Shown here: piece by piece, positions 16,986-25,654 of the stretch | How positions within the stretch are numbered: the stretch's first letter is position 1 | Layout: the number at the start of each line of letters is the position of its first letter | Assembly (NCBI GenBank): GCA_002482845.1 | Contig: DLGT01000112.1 | Coordinates: 62,001-126,000 of the forward strand | Direction: 5' to 3' | DNA: 64,000 nucleotides | Source of the DNA: Saprospiraceae bacterium UBA7687 | GTDB taxonomy: Bacteria; Bacteroidota; Bacteroidia; Chitinophagales; Saprospiraceae | Translations under genes and position numbers: made by a program | Notes under the pieces: generated by a model | What the model was told of the DNA's origin: nothing | Databases searched by the model: none | What the model saw: only the letters and a program-made list of their open reading frames with translations

Positions 16986-18014
16986 CTACTTTCTTGTCGG
17001 TTTATACTTGGATTTTTCCATCAATTGTTGGCTATCCTTCATGGCAATTAATTCAGCAAGTGTAGTTTCAGGATATCGATCCATAAAGGCTTTGACAATT
17101 TTGTACCCGATGAAATTTGCCGTCCTACCAGGAGAATCAGCTGGCATATCTGGGCTGTTTGGACTTGGATTGATATATTTTCCGATTTTAACTGGATTGG
17201 ATTCATAAAATAATTTTTTGTCTAGAAAAAACGACCACATCTCTAGTTCATTATCTTGACACCATTGTAACTGCTCGCCTGTATATTCAAAAATGAGACT
17301 ATCTTGAATCTTCGGGAGAATCAATTCTTTAATATACAATGCTTTGCCATTATGAATCATTTGGTCCAACATTTTGTGTCCAGGAGCATCTCCTATGATT
17401 TCAGTAATATGAAGGTCTGCTATTTTGGGTACGATATGATCACGATTCCACGAGCGTGTGATGTAAGATGAAAAATTGGTATTATCAGGATTTATGCTTT
17501 TGTAATCAATATCAGGACTCAAAAACATATCTAAACCTAAACCTATTCCATCATTGCCATTGTCGTCTTGGAAAATAAAAGCCTGATAACCATATTCGGA
17601 AATAAATGTATAAATTCTAGGTACTGAAATCTGCAGTGGAAAATAATGTTGAAGGTATTGATACATTTGTTGAGCTTCGACTTTGACTGAAGAAATATCC
17701 GTAAACTTTGTCTCGACTTGGCTGAACAATTTAGAAATGAGCGTATCAGTTAAGAATCCAGAAATTGCTGTATAAAGACTATCAGGATTATTAGCGTTAC
17801 TTATGGATAATACCTCAGAGAAATACAATCTAAAAAAAGCTTTGTGCTCTTCCATCAACTTATTAAGGTCAGATGCGCTTTTTATCTTAGAAAGTTGGTC
17901 TTCAGTACGTACAATTTCAATTTCTGCTTTGATGTGACTCACATCAGGTGCCTTCGTATTTTGACATGAAAAAAGTAATGAGCCAAATACAAAACCTAAA
18001 ATATATCTTACCAT
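16986..18014 (-). CDS. gldB: gliding motility lipoprotein GldB-like
   Basis: A 342-residue protein with a lipoprotein signal (LGFVFGSLLFSC, Cys17). The C-terminal part resembles GldB: GDAPGHKMLDQMIHNGKALY, the DSPGRTANFIGYKIVKAFM segment (about 295-313) and the closing MEKSKYKPTRK, close to the C-terminal end typical of GldB. GldB is needed for gliding in Flavobacterium johnsoniae and is widely kept in Bacteroidota. The fold is related to zinc-metalloprotease-like families, but I do not see an intact HExxH here. It is divergent from the DUF4837 lipoprotein gene across about 260 bp that hold no other gene. Confidence 0.82.
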   Translation of the reverse strand: MVRYILGFVFGSLLFSCQNTKAPDVSHIKAEIEIVRTEDQLSKIKSASDLNKLMEEHKAFFRLYFSEVLSISNANNPDSLYTAISGFLTDTLISKLFSQVETKFTDISSVKVEAQQMYQYLQHYFPLQISVPRIYTFISEYGYQAFIFQDDNGNDGIGLGLDMFLSPDIDYKSINPDNTNFSSYITRSWNRDHIVPKIADLHITEIIGDAPGHKMLDQMIHNGKALYIKELILPKIQDSLIFEYTGEQLQWCQDNELEMWSFFLDKKLFYESNPVKIGKYINPSPNSPDMPADSPGRTANFIGYKIVKAFMDRYPETTLAELIAMKDSQQLMEKSKYKPTRK

Positions 18015-18180
18015 TTATCAAAAATCTTATTTTAAAACTTATAAAGAGTTTACATCAAAAATATAAATGTGATGCTTCTGACCACATCAGGCATGGCAAA
18101 ATTACAACGTAAAACTGAGATTCTACGGTATTTTTTTAGCAAGACTCATCAATAATCTAATTACTGACGCCAAAAATCTA

Positions 18181-18188
18181 TAAATTTG
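18181..18188 (+). promoter_or_regulatory. possible promoter -7 element for the DUF4837 gene
   Basis: TAAATTTG matches TAnnTTTG, 86 bases before the start codon. No convincing -33 partner is visible. Confidence 0.35.
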
Positions 18189-18274
18189 CATCTTTAATGT
18201 AAGAAATGTAGATACAGAATCAGGCAACTGAATATCTTACGACAACCTTAATAGTATTCATTAAAAATTAAGAG

Positions 18275-19372
18275 ATGCAATTCAATATAAAATATTTAAG
18301 TTTTTTGATCGGCTTTACATGCATGATATCTTCTTGCAAAAATGCCGTCACTGATGGAATGGTTAATAAACCTACGGCAATGGGTAGGATAAATAATGTC
18401 GTCATCCTGACAGACAAAGAGATGGCAGAGAGTGCTATTGGCGACACAGTAATTAATTATTTTCAATCTGCTTATCCTGTTTTACCAGCCGAAGAACCTA
18501 TGTTTGATCTAAGATTTTTAACACCTGAAGATTTGATTGCCAAGCCTTTACAAAAGGAGTTGCGTATTTATGTGCTTGTAGCTGACGTATCAGACACTTT
18601 ATCTTCTACTACAAAAATGCTTCGTACAGATCTAGGTCCAGAAAGATTTTCTAGGGCAATCAAGGACACTACTTTTACATCTTCCATAGGTAACAATAAA
18701 TGGGCAAAAGAACAGATTGTTTTTTATATTTTTGCGAATGGCAAGGAAAAACTAGCACGTGCAATAAGAGATAATTTCCCTTTAGTAGCTAAAAGAATCA
18801 ACGTTCATGACGAAAAAAATCTCCAAGCAACTGTTTACGGGATAAAAGGAGAAAACAAAACATTATCTGCAGAAATCCTTGATAGTTTCGGTATCAGCAT
18901 AAGAATTCCAGACTTATACGTAAAAGCATTACAAGACAAAAACTTCATGTGGCTGCGGATGGACAACAAAGAGATCATCCAGAGTCTAGTATTCAGAAAA
19001 TTTCCATATCGCGATCAATCTCAGTTTTCATTAGACAGCATCATCAGCATGCGTAATACTTATGGCAAACAGTTCATTCGCACGGGTTTTGCAGATGCTT
19101 ACATGAGCACAAACGTGATAGACTTGCCTGCATTAGAGTATTCATATACCAATAACAATGTGTTTGTCAAGGAAGTGCGTGGTATCTGGGAAACAGAAAA
19201 TGATTTTATGGGCGGACCATTTGTGAGTTATGTTTTGCACAATGAAGCGGCAGGCGAGATTGTATTTATTGATGCTTTTGTATTTGCCCCTGGAAAAGAA
19301 AAACGTGATTTTGTACAACAATTAGATTGTATTGTCAAAACCGCAAGTTTCGCTGGCGTCATTAAAAATTGA
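18275..19372 (+). CDS. DUF4837 family lipoprotein
   Basis: A 365-residue exported lipoprotein (signal LIGFTCMISSC with the lipid-bearing Cys at 21). The body matches the Bacteroidota DUF4837 pattern: an early GRINNVVILTD strand, EEPMFDLRFL, an FRKFPYRDQSQF region in the second half, and a C-terminal EVRGIWETENDFMGGPFVSY block. The function is not known. It is followed by the enoyl-CoA hydratase gene with about 90 bp between, so the two may or may not share a transcript. Confidence 0.83.
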   Translation: MQFNIKYLSFLIGFTCMISSCKNAVTDGMVNKPTAMGRINNVVILTDKEMAESAIGDTVINYFQSAYPVLPAEEPMFDLRFLTPEDLIAKPLQKELRIYVLVADVSDTLSSTTKMLRTDLGPERFSRAIKDTTFTSSIGNNKWAKEQIVFYIFANGKEKLARAIRDNFPLVAKRINVHDEKNLQATVYGIKGENKTLSAEILDSFGISIRIPDLYVKALQDKNFMWLRMDNKEIIQSLVFRKFPYRDQSQFSLDSIISMRNTYGKQFIRTGFADAYMSTNVIDLPALEYSYTNNNVFVKEVRGIWETENDFMGGPFVSYVLHNEAAGEIVFIDAFVFAPGKEKRDFVQQLDCIVKTASFAGVIKN

Positions 19373-19463
19373 TGGCAAAGATCTGTGAATAAGTCAACAA
19401 AATCAATCAACATTGGTTATTGATTACTATTATTGTTTTCAAAAACCAACTTATCCAAATACC

Positions 19464-20222
19464 ATGTCAAACGGTCACATTACATCTACTTATTCTAACC
19501 ATGTCACAACAATAGAATTTTTTCATCCTGCGCAAAACTCCATGCCTGGGCACTTATTGTCAGAATTGGTAGAGCATATTAATAGAGCAGGTGTTGATGA
19601 CAATACCATTCTCATCGTACTGAAAAGTGCTGGTGATCGTTCTTTTTGTGCTGGCGCTAGTTTTACGGAATTGGCTGCGATTCAAGATTTTGATACGGGA
19701 AAGAAGTTTTTTATGGGCTTTGCCAATGTCATCAATGCGATCAGAAAATGTCCCAAAATAGTAATAGGTCGGGTGCATGGTAAAGCTGTCGGTGGTGGCG
19801 TAGGTCTAGCAGCAGCATGTGATTATTGTATGGCCACTAAATACGCATCAATAAGACTTTCAGAACTTGCAGTGGGTATTGGTCCATTTGTGATAGGTCC
19901 AGTCGTAGAGCGCAAAGTAGGTCTTTCGGCCTTCAGTCAGATGGCGATTAATGCAAATGAATGGCAAACGGCAGAATGGGGCAAACAAAAGGGATTGTTT
20001 ACAGAAGCATTTGAAAGTGTGGAACAATTAGATGCATATATCGATCATTTCACAGCCGATTTGGTTAAGAAAAACCCAGCAGCACTATCGCAATTAAAAA
20101 AAGTGTTTTGGGAAGGTACAGATCATTGGGACCAATTGTTAGAAAAACGTGCTGAAATGAGCGGAAATCTGATCTTATCTGATTTTGCTAAAGATGCCAT
20201 TGCTGCTTTTTTGAATGCTTAA
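19464..20222 (+). CDS. enoyl-CoA hydratase/isomerase family protein
   Basis: A 252-residue crotonase-fold protein, starting MSNGHITSTYSN. The oxyanion-hole segments are visible as SFCAGASFTELAAI (about 62-75) and GRVHGKAVGGGVGLAAACDY (about 104-123). The usual hydratase Glu pair is only partly kept: the second region reads SELAVGIGPFVIGP, with Glu in the expected place and Gly-Pro following. It could be a hydratase, an isomerase or a methylglutaconyl-CoA hydratase-like enzyme of branched amino-acid breakdown. An in-frame upstream ATG would add 17 residues, but the MSNGHI start gives a normal N-terminus. Confidence 0.88.
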   Translation: MSNGHITSTYSNHVTTIEFFHPAQNSMPGHLLSELVEHINRAGVDDNTILIVLKSAGDRSFCAGASFTELAAIQDFDTGKKFFMGFANVINAIRKCPKIVIGRVHGKAVGGGVGLAAACDYCMATKYASIRLSELAVGIGPFVIGPVVERKVGLSAFSQMAINANEWQTAEWGKQKGLFTEAFESVEQLDAYIDHFTADLVKKNPAALSQLKKVFWEGTDHWDQLLEKRAEMSGNLILSDFAKDAIAAFLNA

Positions 20223-20264
20223 TTTTAAGTGTTTTTATAATTTTTATATCATCCAACGCAGCTT

Positions 20265-21434
20265 TTGAAGACAAGCGAAATATATGATTTCATTATAGCA
20301 GGATCTGGCGCAGCTGGACTTATGCTTGCTTACAGGATGAGTCAGGATTCATTTTTTGATGATAAAAAAATACTGCTCATTGACAAATTTATTAAAAATA
20401 CCAATGATAGAACTTGGTGTTTCTGGCAAGAAGGCGCTGGAGAATGGGATCATATTATTTCAAAATCCTGGCCAAAAATATTTTTTGGTAGCCAAAAGTT
20501 CACAAAAGATATAGACTTAGGTCACTATAATTATAAAATGCTGCGCAGTAGTGACTTTTATAATTTCATTTACAATATTCTGAAAGACAAATCCAATTTT
20601 GAGTTTGCCACTAATAGTATTAATCATATCACTGAAAAAGAAAATCTCGTACATTTACATTCTGATGACACCATATTTGTGGGCAAAAAAGTCTTTAATT
20701 CCATTTTTGATCCTTCTATCATAGCCACACTACCTGAATTTCCTTATCTAAAGCAACACTTTATTGGCTGGTTTGTCAAAACAGAAATTCCTGTATTTGA
20801 TGATAAGAAGGCTACTTTTATGGATTTTACTGTCGATCAAAAAGGGAATACTCGGTTTATGTATGTCTTGCCTACTACGTCATATGAAGCTTTGGTAGAA
20901 TACACCCTGTTTTCCGAACATTTGCTGAATAAATCCGAATATGAGTCAGAAATAAAACAATATTTATCCAAACTCGGTATCTCAGATTATATCATTACCG
21001 AAACCGAAATGGGCGATATCCCAATGACATCATACCCTTTTGAACGACACAATACATCCAATCTCTTGCAAATAGGTAGTGCTGGTGGATGGACTAAAGC
21101 AAGTACTGGTTATACTTTCGCATCGACAACTAGGAAGACAAAAGAACTGATTAATTTCCTAAAAAAAGAATCTGATTTCACACGATTCCATCACAGAAGT
21201 AGATATTGGTATTATGATTTGATATTTCTGGATGTTTTATACAGAAACAATGAGGCAGGTTCAGATGTTTTCTCTTCGATATTTCGGAATAATTCGTTGA
21301 AAAAAATATTCCAATTTCTAGATGAAAGTGGTACGTTTATGGAAGACGTAAAAATCATGTTGAGAACGAGACCAATGGGCCTTTTTACGGTTTCAGCTTT
21401 TCTTAATTTTACAAAAATGTTTAAAAGATATTAA
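20265..21434 (+). CDS. crtY: lycopene beta-cyclase (CrtY type)
   Basis: A 389-residue FAD-dependent cyclase that closes the ionone rings of lycopene to make beta-carotene. It has the N-terminal FAD motif DFIIAGSGAAGLMLAYRM (8-25), the NDRTWCFW segment (about 46-53) and the GSAGGWTKASTGYTF block (about 271-285) of the CrtY family. The start is TTG, giving MKTSEIYDF, with no better ATG nearby. No other carotenoid gene is near, so the pathway must be spread around the chromosome; the cell is likely pigmented. The DUF2461 gene starts one base after the stop codon. Confidence 0.92.
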   Translation: MKTSEIYDFIIAGSGAAGLMLAYRMSQDSFFDDKKILLIDKFIKNTNDRTWCFWQEGAGEWDHIISKSWPKIFFGSQKFTKDIDLGHYNYKMLRSSDFYNFIYNILKDKSNFEFATNSINHITEKENLVHLHSDDTIFVGKKVFNSIFDPSIIATLPEFPYLKQHFIGWFVKTEIPVFDDKKATFMDFTVDQKGNTRFMYVLPTTSYEALVEYTLFSEHLLNKSEYESEIKQYLSKLGISDYIITETEMGDIPMTSYPFERHNTSNLLQIGSAGGWTKASTGYTFASTTRKTKELINFLKKESDFTRFHHRSRYWYYDLIFLDVLYRNNEAGSDVFSSIFRNNSLKKIFQFLDESGTFMEDVKIMLRTRPMGLFTVSAFLNFTKMFKRY

Positions 21435-21435
21435 T

Positions 21436-22122
21436 ATGTTACAACCATCTACCTTAGAGTTTTTCAGAGAATTGCGACAAAACAACCACAAAGATTGGTT
21501 TGACCTAAATCGAAAAAGATATGATAAAGTCAAAGCTGACTATATCCAACTTGCAGGAGACATTCTAGAAGAAATGAAAAAGGAAGATGAGACATTGGAT
21601 ATCTTATCTGCAAAAGACTGTACCTTCAGAATTAATAAAGACATCCGATTTTCAAAAGATAAAACGCCTTACAAAACAAATCTCGGCATTGCACTTCATC
21701 CATATGGCAAAAAAATGCAAATGGCAGCATATTACATCCATATCGAAGAAGGTCAGTCTTTTGTAGGTGGTGGACTTTGGATGCCTGAAGCGCCATTATT
21801 AGGAAAAGTACGTAAGGAAATCAACTATTTTTTTCATGATTTGGAGGGAATATTGGGCGATCCTAATTTTAAAAAAATGTATGGTGATATGGATGTTGAC
21901 CCTGGACAAAAACTTTCACGGCCACCAAAAGGCTATGAAGCCGAAAATCCTGCTATTGAGTTTCTCAAGTTAAAGAGCTTTACTGCATCAAGGAAAATTC
22001 CAGACAATTTGCTCACTTCTGATAAATTTATTCCTTTTGTAAAAGAATCACTTATCGCATTGAAACCTTTGATTTCATTTATAAATAGAGGCTTGATGAG
22101 TGACGAAGATGGAGGAATATAG
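21436..22122 (+). CDS. DUF2461 family protein
   Basis: A 228-residue cytoplasmic protein matching the DUF2461 family (TIGR02453): STLEFFRELRQNNHKDWFDLNR at the N-terminus, FRINKDIRFSKDKTPYKTNL (about 68-87) and YYIHIEEGQSFVGGGLWMP (about 99-117). The function is unknown. It follows the lycopene cyclase gene with almost no gap, so the two are probably translated from one message. The 216 bp after it hold no gene; a TACCTTTA box near 22269, one base off the promoter consensus, may serve the next gene. Confidence 0.88.
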   Translation: MLQPSTLEFFRELRQNNHKDWFDLNRKRYDKVKADYIQLAGDILEEMKKEDETLDILSAKDCTFRINKDIRFSKDKTPYKTNLGIALHPYGKKMQMAAYYIHIEEGQSFVGGGLWMPEAPLLGKVRKEINYFFHDLEGILGDPNFKKMYGDMDVDPGQKLSRPPKGYEAENPAIEFLKLKSFTASRKIPDNLLTSDKFIPFVKESLIALKPLISFINRGLMSDEDGGI

Positions 22123-22338
22123 AAAAACAAATCTCTATTTCTAATCTAATGAAATTTTTCAATCAAATGCTTTAATTAATACATCAGCCCACAAAGTACT
22201 TTTGAAGGTCAAATAAGCTATTTTGTCTATAAGTAGTTTCTTTTATTTTTCTGAAAACAAAATAACTATACCTTTACGTCGTTAACACTATTAGAAATTA
22301 AATTAGGTTAAAATTTCAACAAAAATATAGATAAAATT

Positions 22339-24687
22339 ATGCTTATGTCCTTAAGATTACTCTTTTTGATGCTATTTGTTAGCGTATTTACAAAAAACGT
22401 TGCTCAAAATTCAGTCATTAGTGGTTATGTCAGTGACATCCGAAATGGAGAAAAAATCATAGGCGTCAATATTTACATTCCTGCTTTAGATATTGGTACG
22501 GTGACCAATAATTTTGGCTTTTATTCACTTACTGTACCAAGTGCAGAAAATGTCGAAATTTCTTTTTCCTACATTGGATACAAAACCGTCACCAAAATAT
22601 TAAATCTAACCCAAGATGTAAAACTTAATATCGATATAGATCCTGCCATTGAACTAGAAGTTATCGAAATTACGGCCGAAAAATCTAAAAAAATAGAACG
22701 TGAAACTCAAATGAGTGTAGCGGAAATTCCCATCCAACAAATCAAAAAAGTGCCTGCACTTCTCGGTGAAGTAGATGTATTGCGAGTATTGCAGTTATTA
22801 CCAGGCGTACAGTCGGGTGGTGAAGGACAAAGTGGATTTTATGTGCGTGGTGGTAGTCCTGACCAAAACTTAATCCTCCTCGATGGTGTCCCTGTGTATA
22901 ATGCTTCTCACCTTTTTGGATTCTTTAGTGTATTCAACTCTGACGCAATAAAGGATGTGAAATTGATAAAAGGTGGTTTTCCAGCGCGTTACGGTGGTAG
23001 ATTATCATCTGTACTAGAAATAAATATGAAAGAAGGTAATAACAACGAGTTTCATGGGAATGTAGGCGTTGGTTTAATAGCTTCTAAATTTACATTAGAA
23101 GGTCCAATTTCGAAGGGGAAAACATCTTTTTTATTATCTGGAAGAAGAACATATGTAGACGTTTTGGCTAGACCATTTATAAAAAGCGAGTTTAAAGACT
23201 CAGGAACTGATGGGTCTACAGGCTATTATTTTTATGACTTAAATGCAAAAATAAACCACAAATTTTCAGATAAAGACAAGCTTTATCTAAGTGTTTATAC
23301 AGGACAGGATAAGTTTTATTATGACGAAAAAGATCTGGAAGGTTCCATTAGAGATTTTACGGATACAGGACTTGGATGGGGAAATTTGACAGGAGCTTTG
23401 AGATGGAATCATGAAGTTAATAATAAGCTATTTGCAAACACTACGATGACTTATAGCAAATATAAACTAAATACTAAGGTAGAGTCTGGAACAGAATTTA
23501 TAGATGAGAATGAACTTGATGAAATAGGATTAGAATACTTTTCGGGTATAGAAGACGTTGCGCTTAAAGTAGATTTTGATTATCTACCTAAACCAAATCA
23601 TTACATAAAATTCGGAATTAGCGGCATCTATCATAAGTTTGAACCAGGTTTATTCATCCTTAATCAGGTCAACACTCGAGAAAATGAAAACTTTAATCTA
23701 GAAGTAGGTCAAAAAAACATTTATGCTACAGAATATGCTACCTATATCGAAGATGATATCACCCTAGCACGAAATACTAAACTGAATGCTGGCCTGCATC
23801 TTTCAGCGTTTAATGTAGATAGCAAGTTTTACACATCACTACAACCAAGGTTAAGCTTAAATCAAGTCCTTCCAAATGATATAGGCCTGAAAGCATCATT
23901 TGCCACTATGAGACAGTACATTAATTTACTTGCATTCGAAGGAATCGGACTACCTACTGACCTTTGGCTACCAACTACAGGACGTATTAAACCACAAGAT
24001 TCTTGGCAAGTTGCGCTTGGTGCTGCAAAGAGTTTTGAAGAGTTTGAAGTCAGTGTAGAGACTTATTACAAAAAGATGAAAAACCTGATTGCCTACAAAG
24101 ATGGAGAAGGCCTTTTTGATCTGAGCGATTGGCAAGATCGTGTCACACAAGGAGATGGTGATGCATATGGTTTTGAAGTTTTTATTCAAAAGAAAAAAGG
24201 CAGATTTAATGGTTGGATAGGTTATACCCTAGCATGGACAAATAGACAATTTGCAGAAATTAATGACGGAAAAAAATTTCCATTTAGATATGACAGAAGA
24301 CACGACATCTCTATCGTAGGTATGTATGACATCTCTAAAAAGGTAAATGTGGCAGCCACTTGGGTATATGGAACTGGAAATGCGACGACATTGGCTAATT
24401 CTTCATATAGTGGTCCTGGTGGTACTATACAAACTTATGGTGCACGAAATAGTTACAGAATGAATCCATATCACAGGCTAGATATAGGTATTAACTTTGT
24501 CAAAAAAAGAGAAAAATATACAAGAACTTGGTCAGTAGGTACTTACAATACTTATGTCAATAATAACCCATTTTTTGTTTATTTTGCCAATGACTATGAT
24601 TATGAAACTGGGGAATCTACTCAAAAACTAAAACAGGTGAGTCTTTTCCCACTGATACCTTACATTAATTACTCTATTGACTTCTAA
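22339..24687 (+). CDS. TonB-dependent receptor with carboxypeptidase-regulatory-like N-terminal domain
   Basis: A 782-residue outer-membrane receptor. A signal peptide (about 1-22) leads into a beta-sandwich (VISGYVSDIRNGEKIIGVNIYIP, about 25-110), then the plug (QLLPGVQSGGEGQSGFYVRGGSPDQNLILLDGVPVYNASHLFGFFSVF, about 150-200) and a barrel that ends in an aromatic strand, YINYSIDF. It is paired with a DUF4249 lipoprotein gene 12 bp downstream, a common Bacteroidota two-gene arrangement that differs from SusCD. The ligand is unknown. Alternative starts at codons 1 and 3 cannot be separated. Confidence 0.94.
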   Translation: MLMSLRLLFLMLFVSVFTKNVAQNSVISGYVSDIRNGEKIIGVNIYIPALDIGTVTNNFGFYSLTVPSAENVEISFSYIGYKTVTKILNLTQDVKLNIDIDPAIELEVIEITAEKSKKIERETQMSVAEIPIQQIKKVPALLGEVDVLRVLQLLPGVQSGGEGQSGFYVRGGSPDQNLILLDGVPVYNASHLFGFFSVFNSDAIKDVKLIKGGFPARYGGRLSSVLEINMKEGNNNEFHGNVGVGLIASKFTLEGPISKGKTSFLLSGRRTYVDVLARPFIKSEFKDSGTDGSTGYYFYDLNAKINHKFSDKDKLYLSVYTGQDKFYYDEKDLEGSIRDFTDTGLGWGNLTGALRWNHEVNNKLFANTTMTYSKYKLNTKVESGTEFIDENELDEIGLEYFSGIEDVALKVDFDYLPKPNHYIKFGISGIYHKFEPGLFILNQVNTRENENFNLEVGQKNIYATEYATYIEDDITLARNTKLNAGLHLSAFNVDSKFYTSLQPRLSLNQVLPNDIGLKASFATMRQYINLLAFEGIGLPTDLWLPTTGRIKPQDSWQVALGAAKSFEEFEVSVETYYKKMKNLIAYKDGEGLFDLSDWQDRVTQGDGDAYGFEVFIQKKKGRFNGWIGYTLAWTNRQFAEINDGKKFPFRYDRRHDISIVGMYDISKKVNVAATWVYGTGNATTLANSSYSGPGGTIQTYGARNSYRMNPYHRLDIGINFVKKREKYTRTWSVGTYNTYVNNNPFFVYFANDYDYETGESTQKLKQVSLFPLIPYINYSIDF

Positions 24688-24699
24688 AAAATAAAAAAC

Positions 24700-25584
24700 A
24701 TGCAAACAATAAAATATTTTATAATTCTTTCGATCATAGGTTTTTCTTTCAGTTCATGTGAGAATTTTTTTGAAACTACATTAGAGCTAGATCCACCACC
24801 TTTTGAGAAAAAACTAGTCTTAATTGCAAATCTTAAAACTGGTTCCGATGATTTTCAAGTGTATGTCACTGAAAATTTTGGTATTTTAGATGATGAGCAA
24901 ATACCTACTCTGACTGATCCTAAAATAGAATTTACGATCAATGGCCAGGTATATGATGACTTTTTGAGAACCAAAGAAGACAATGGATTTAGGTTTATTT
25001 TCGATCTTAGCAATGTAGATATTCAGTCTGGTGATGTATGTAAAATATTGGTTTCTCATGAAGGATTTCCAATTGCTACAAGTGCGCAAGTCGTACCTCC
25101 AAAAGTAGAGCTGACGAACATTAAATATGTAGAAAACGGTGGTTTGGATACCGAAGGTTCAGAAAAAAGTAAGGTCGATGTTTCTTTTTCAGACCCATCG
25201 GGAAAGAATTTTTATGAAACTGTCATCAAATCTAATAATCCGATGAGTTGGTATAACTATTACTATACATCATTAAATGAACCTGGAGCTTCAGATGGAT
25301 TAAATTATTATGATGTCATCTTTAATGATTTGGCATTCGAAGGCAAACAGAAGGACTTGAGTTTACTTATAGATAGAACATTCGAAAGTCAAGCTAGAGA
25401 ATTTGAGATTGCAGTAGTTTGGCGTAGTGTTACAGAAGATTATTATAAATATGTTCGTACAGCCAATGTTTATTATGATAACAATGACAATCCTTTTACT
25501 ACACCTGCTGATGTATATACAAATGTAGATGGTGGACTAGGGATTTTTTACGTTATCAATGAACAAGAATATTTAATCTTTTAA
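24700..25584 (+). CDS. DUF4249 domain-containing lipoprotein
   Basis: A 294-residue lipoprotein (SIIGFSFSSC, Cys20) with the DUF4249 layout: an early LVLIANLKTGSDDFQVYVT strand, a carbohydrate-binding-like beta domain, and a C-terminal part ending GGLGIFYVINEQEYLIF. It follows the TonB receptor gene by 12 bp, so it is the likely surface or periplasmic partner of that receptor. The ligand is unknown. Confidence 0.88.
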   Translation: MQTIKYFIILSIIGFSFSSCENFFETTLELDPPPFEKKLVLIANLKTGSDDFQVYVTENFGILDDEQIPTLTDPKIEFTINGQVYDDFLRTKEDNGFRFIFDLSNVDIQSGDVCKILVSHEGFPIATSAQVVPPKVELTNIKYVENGGLDTEGSEKSKVDVSFSDPSGKNFYETVIKSNNPMSWYNYYYTSLNEPGASDGLNYYDVIFNDLAFEGKQKDLSLLIDRTFESQAREFEIAVVWRSVTEDYYKYVRTANVYYDNNDNPFTTPADVYTNVDGGLGIFYVINEQEYLIF

Positions 25585-25654
25585 TTTTTTGGGATTCTTA
25601 TAGTGCTTATTTAAAATTAAGATATTATTTTTACATGGTACAAAGAAAATTATC

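Noticed and set aside
22269..22276. TACCTTTA as a promoter for the first TonB receptor gene
   Set aside because: One base off the TAnnTTTG consensus and without a clear -33 partner; mentioned in the DUF2461 entry but not called.
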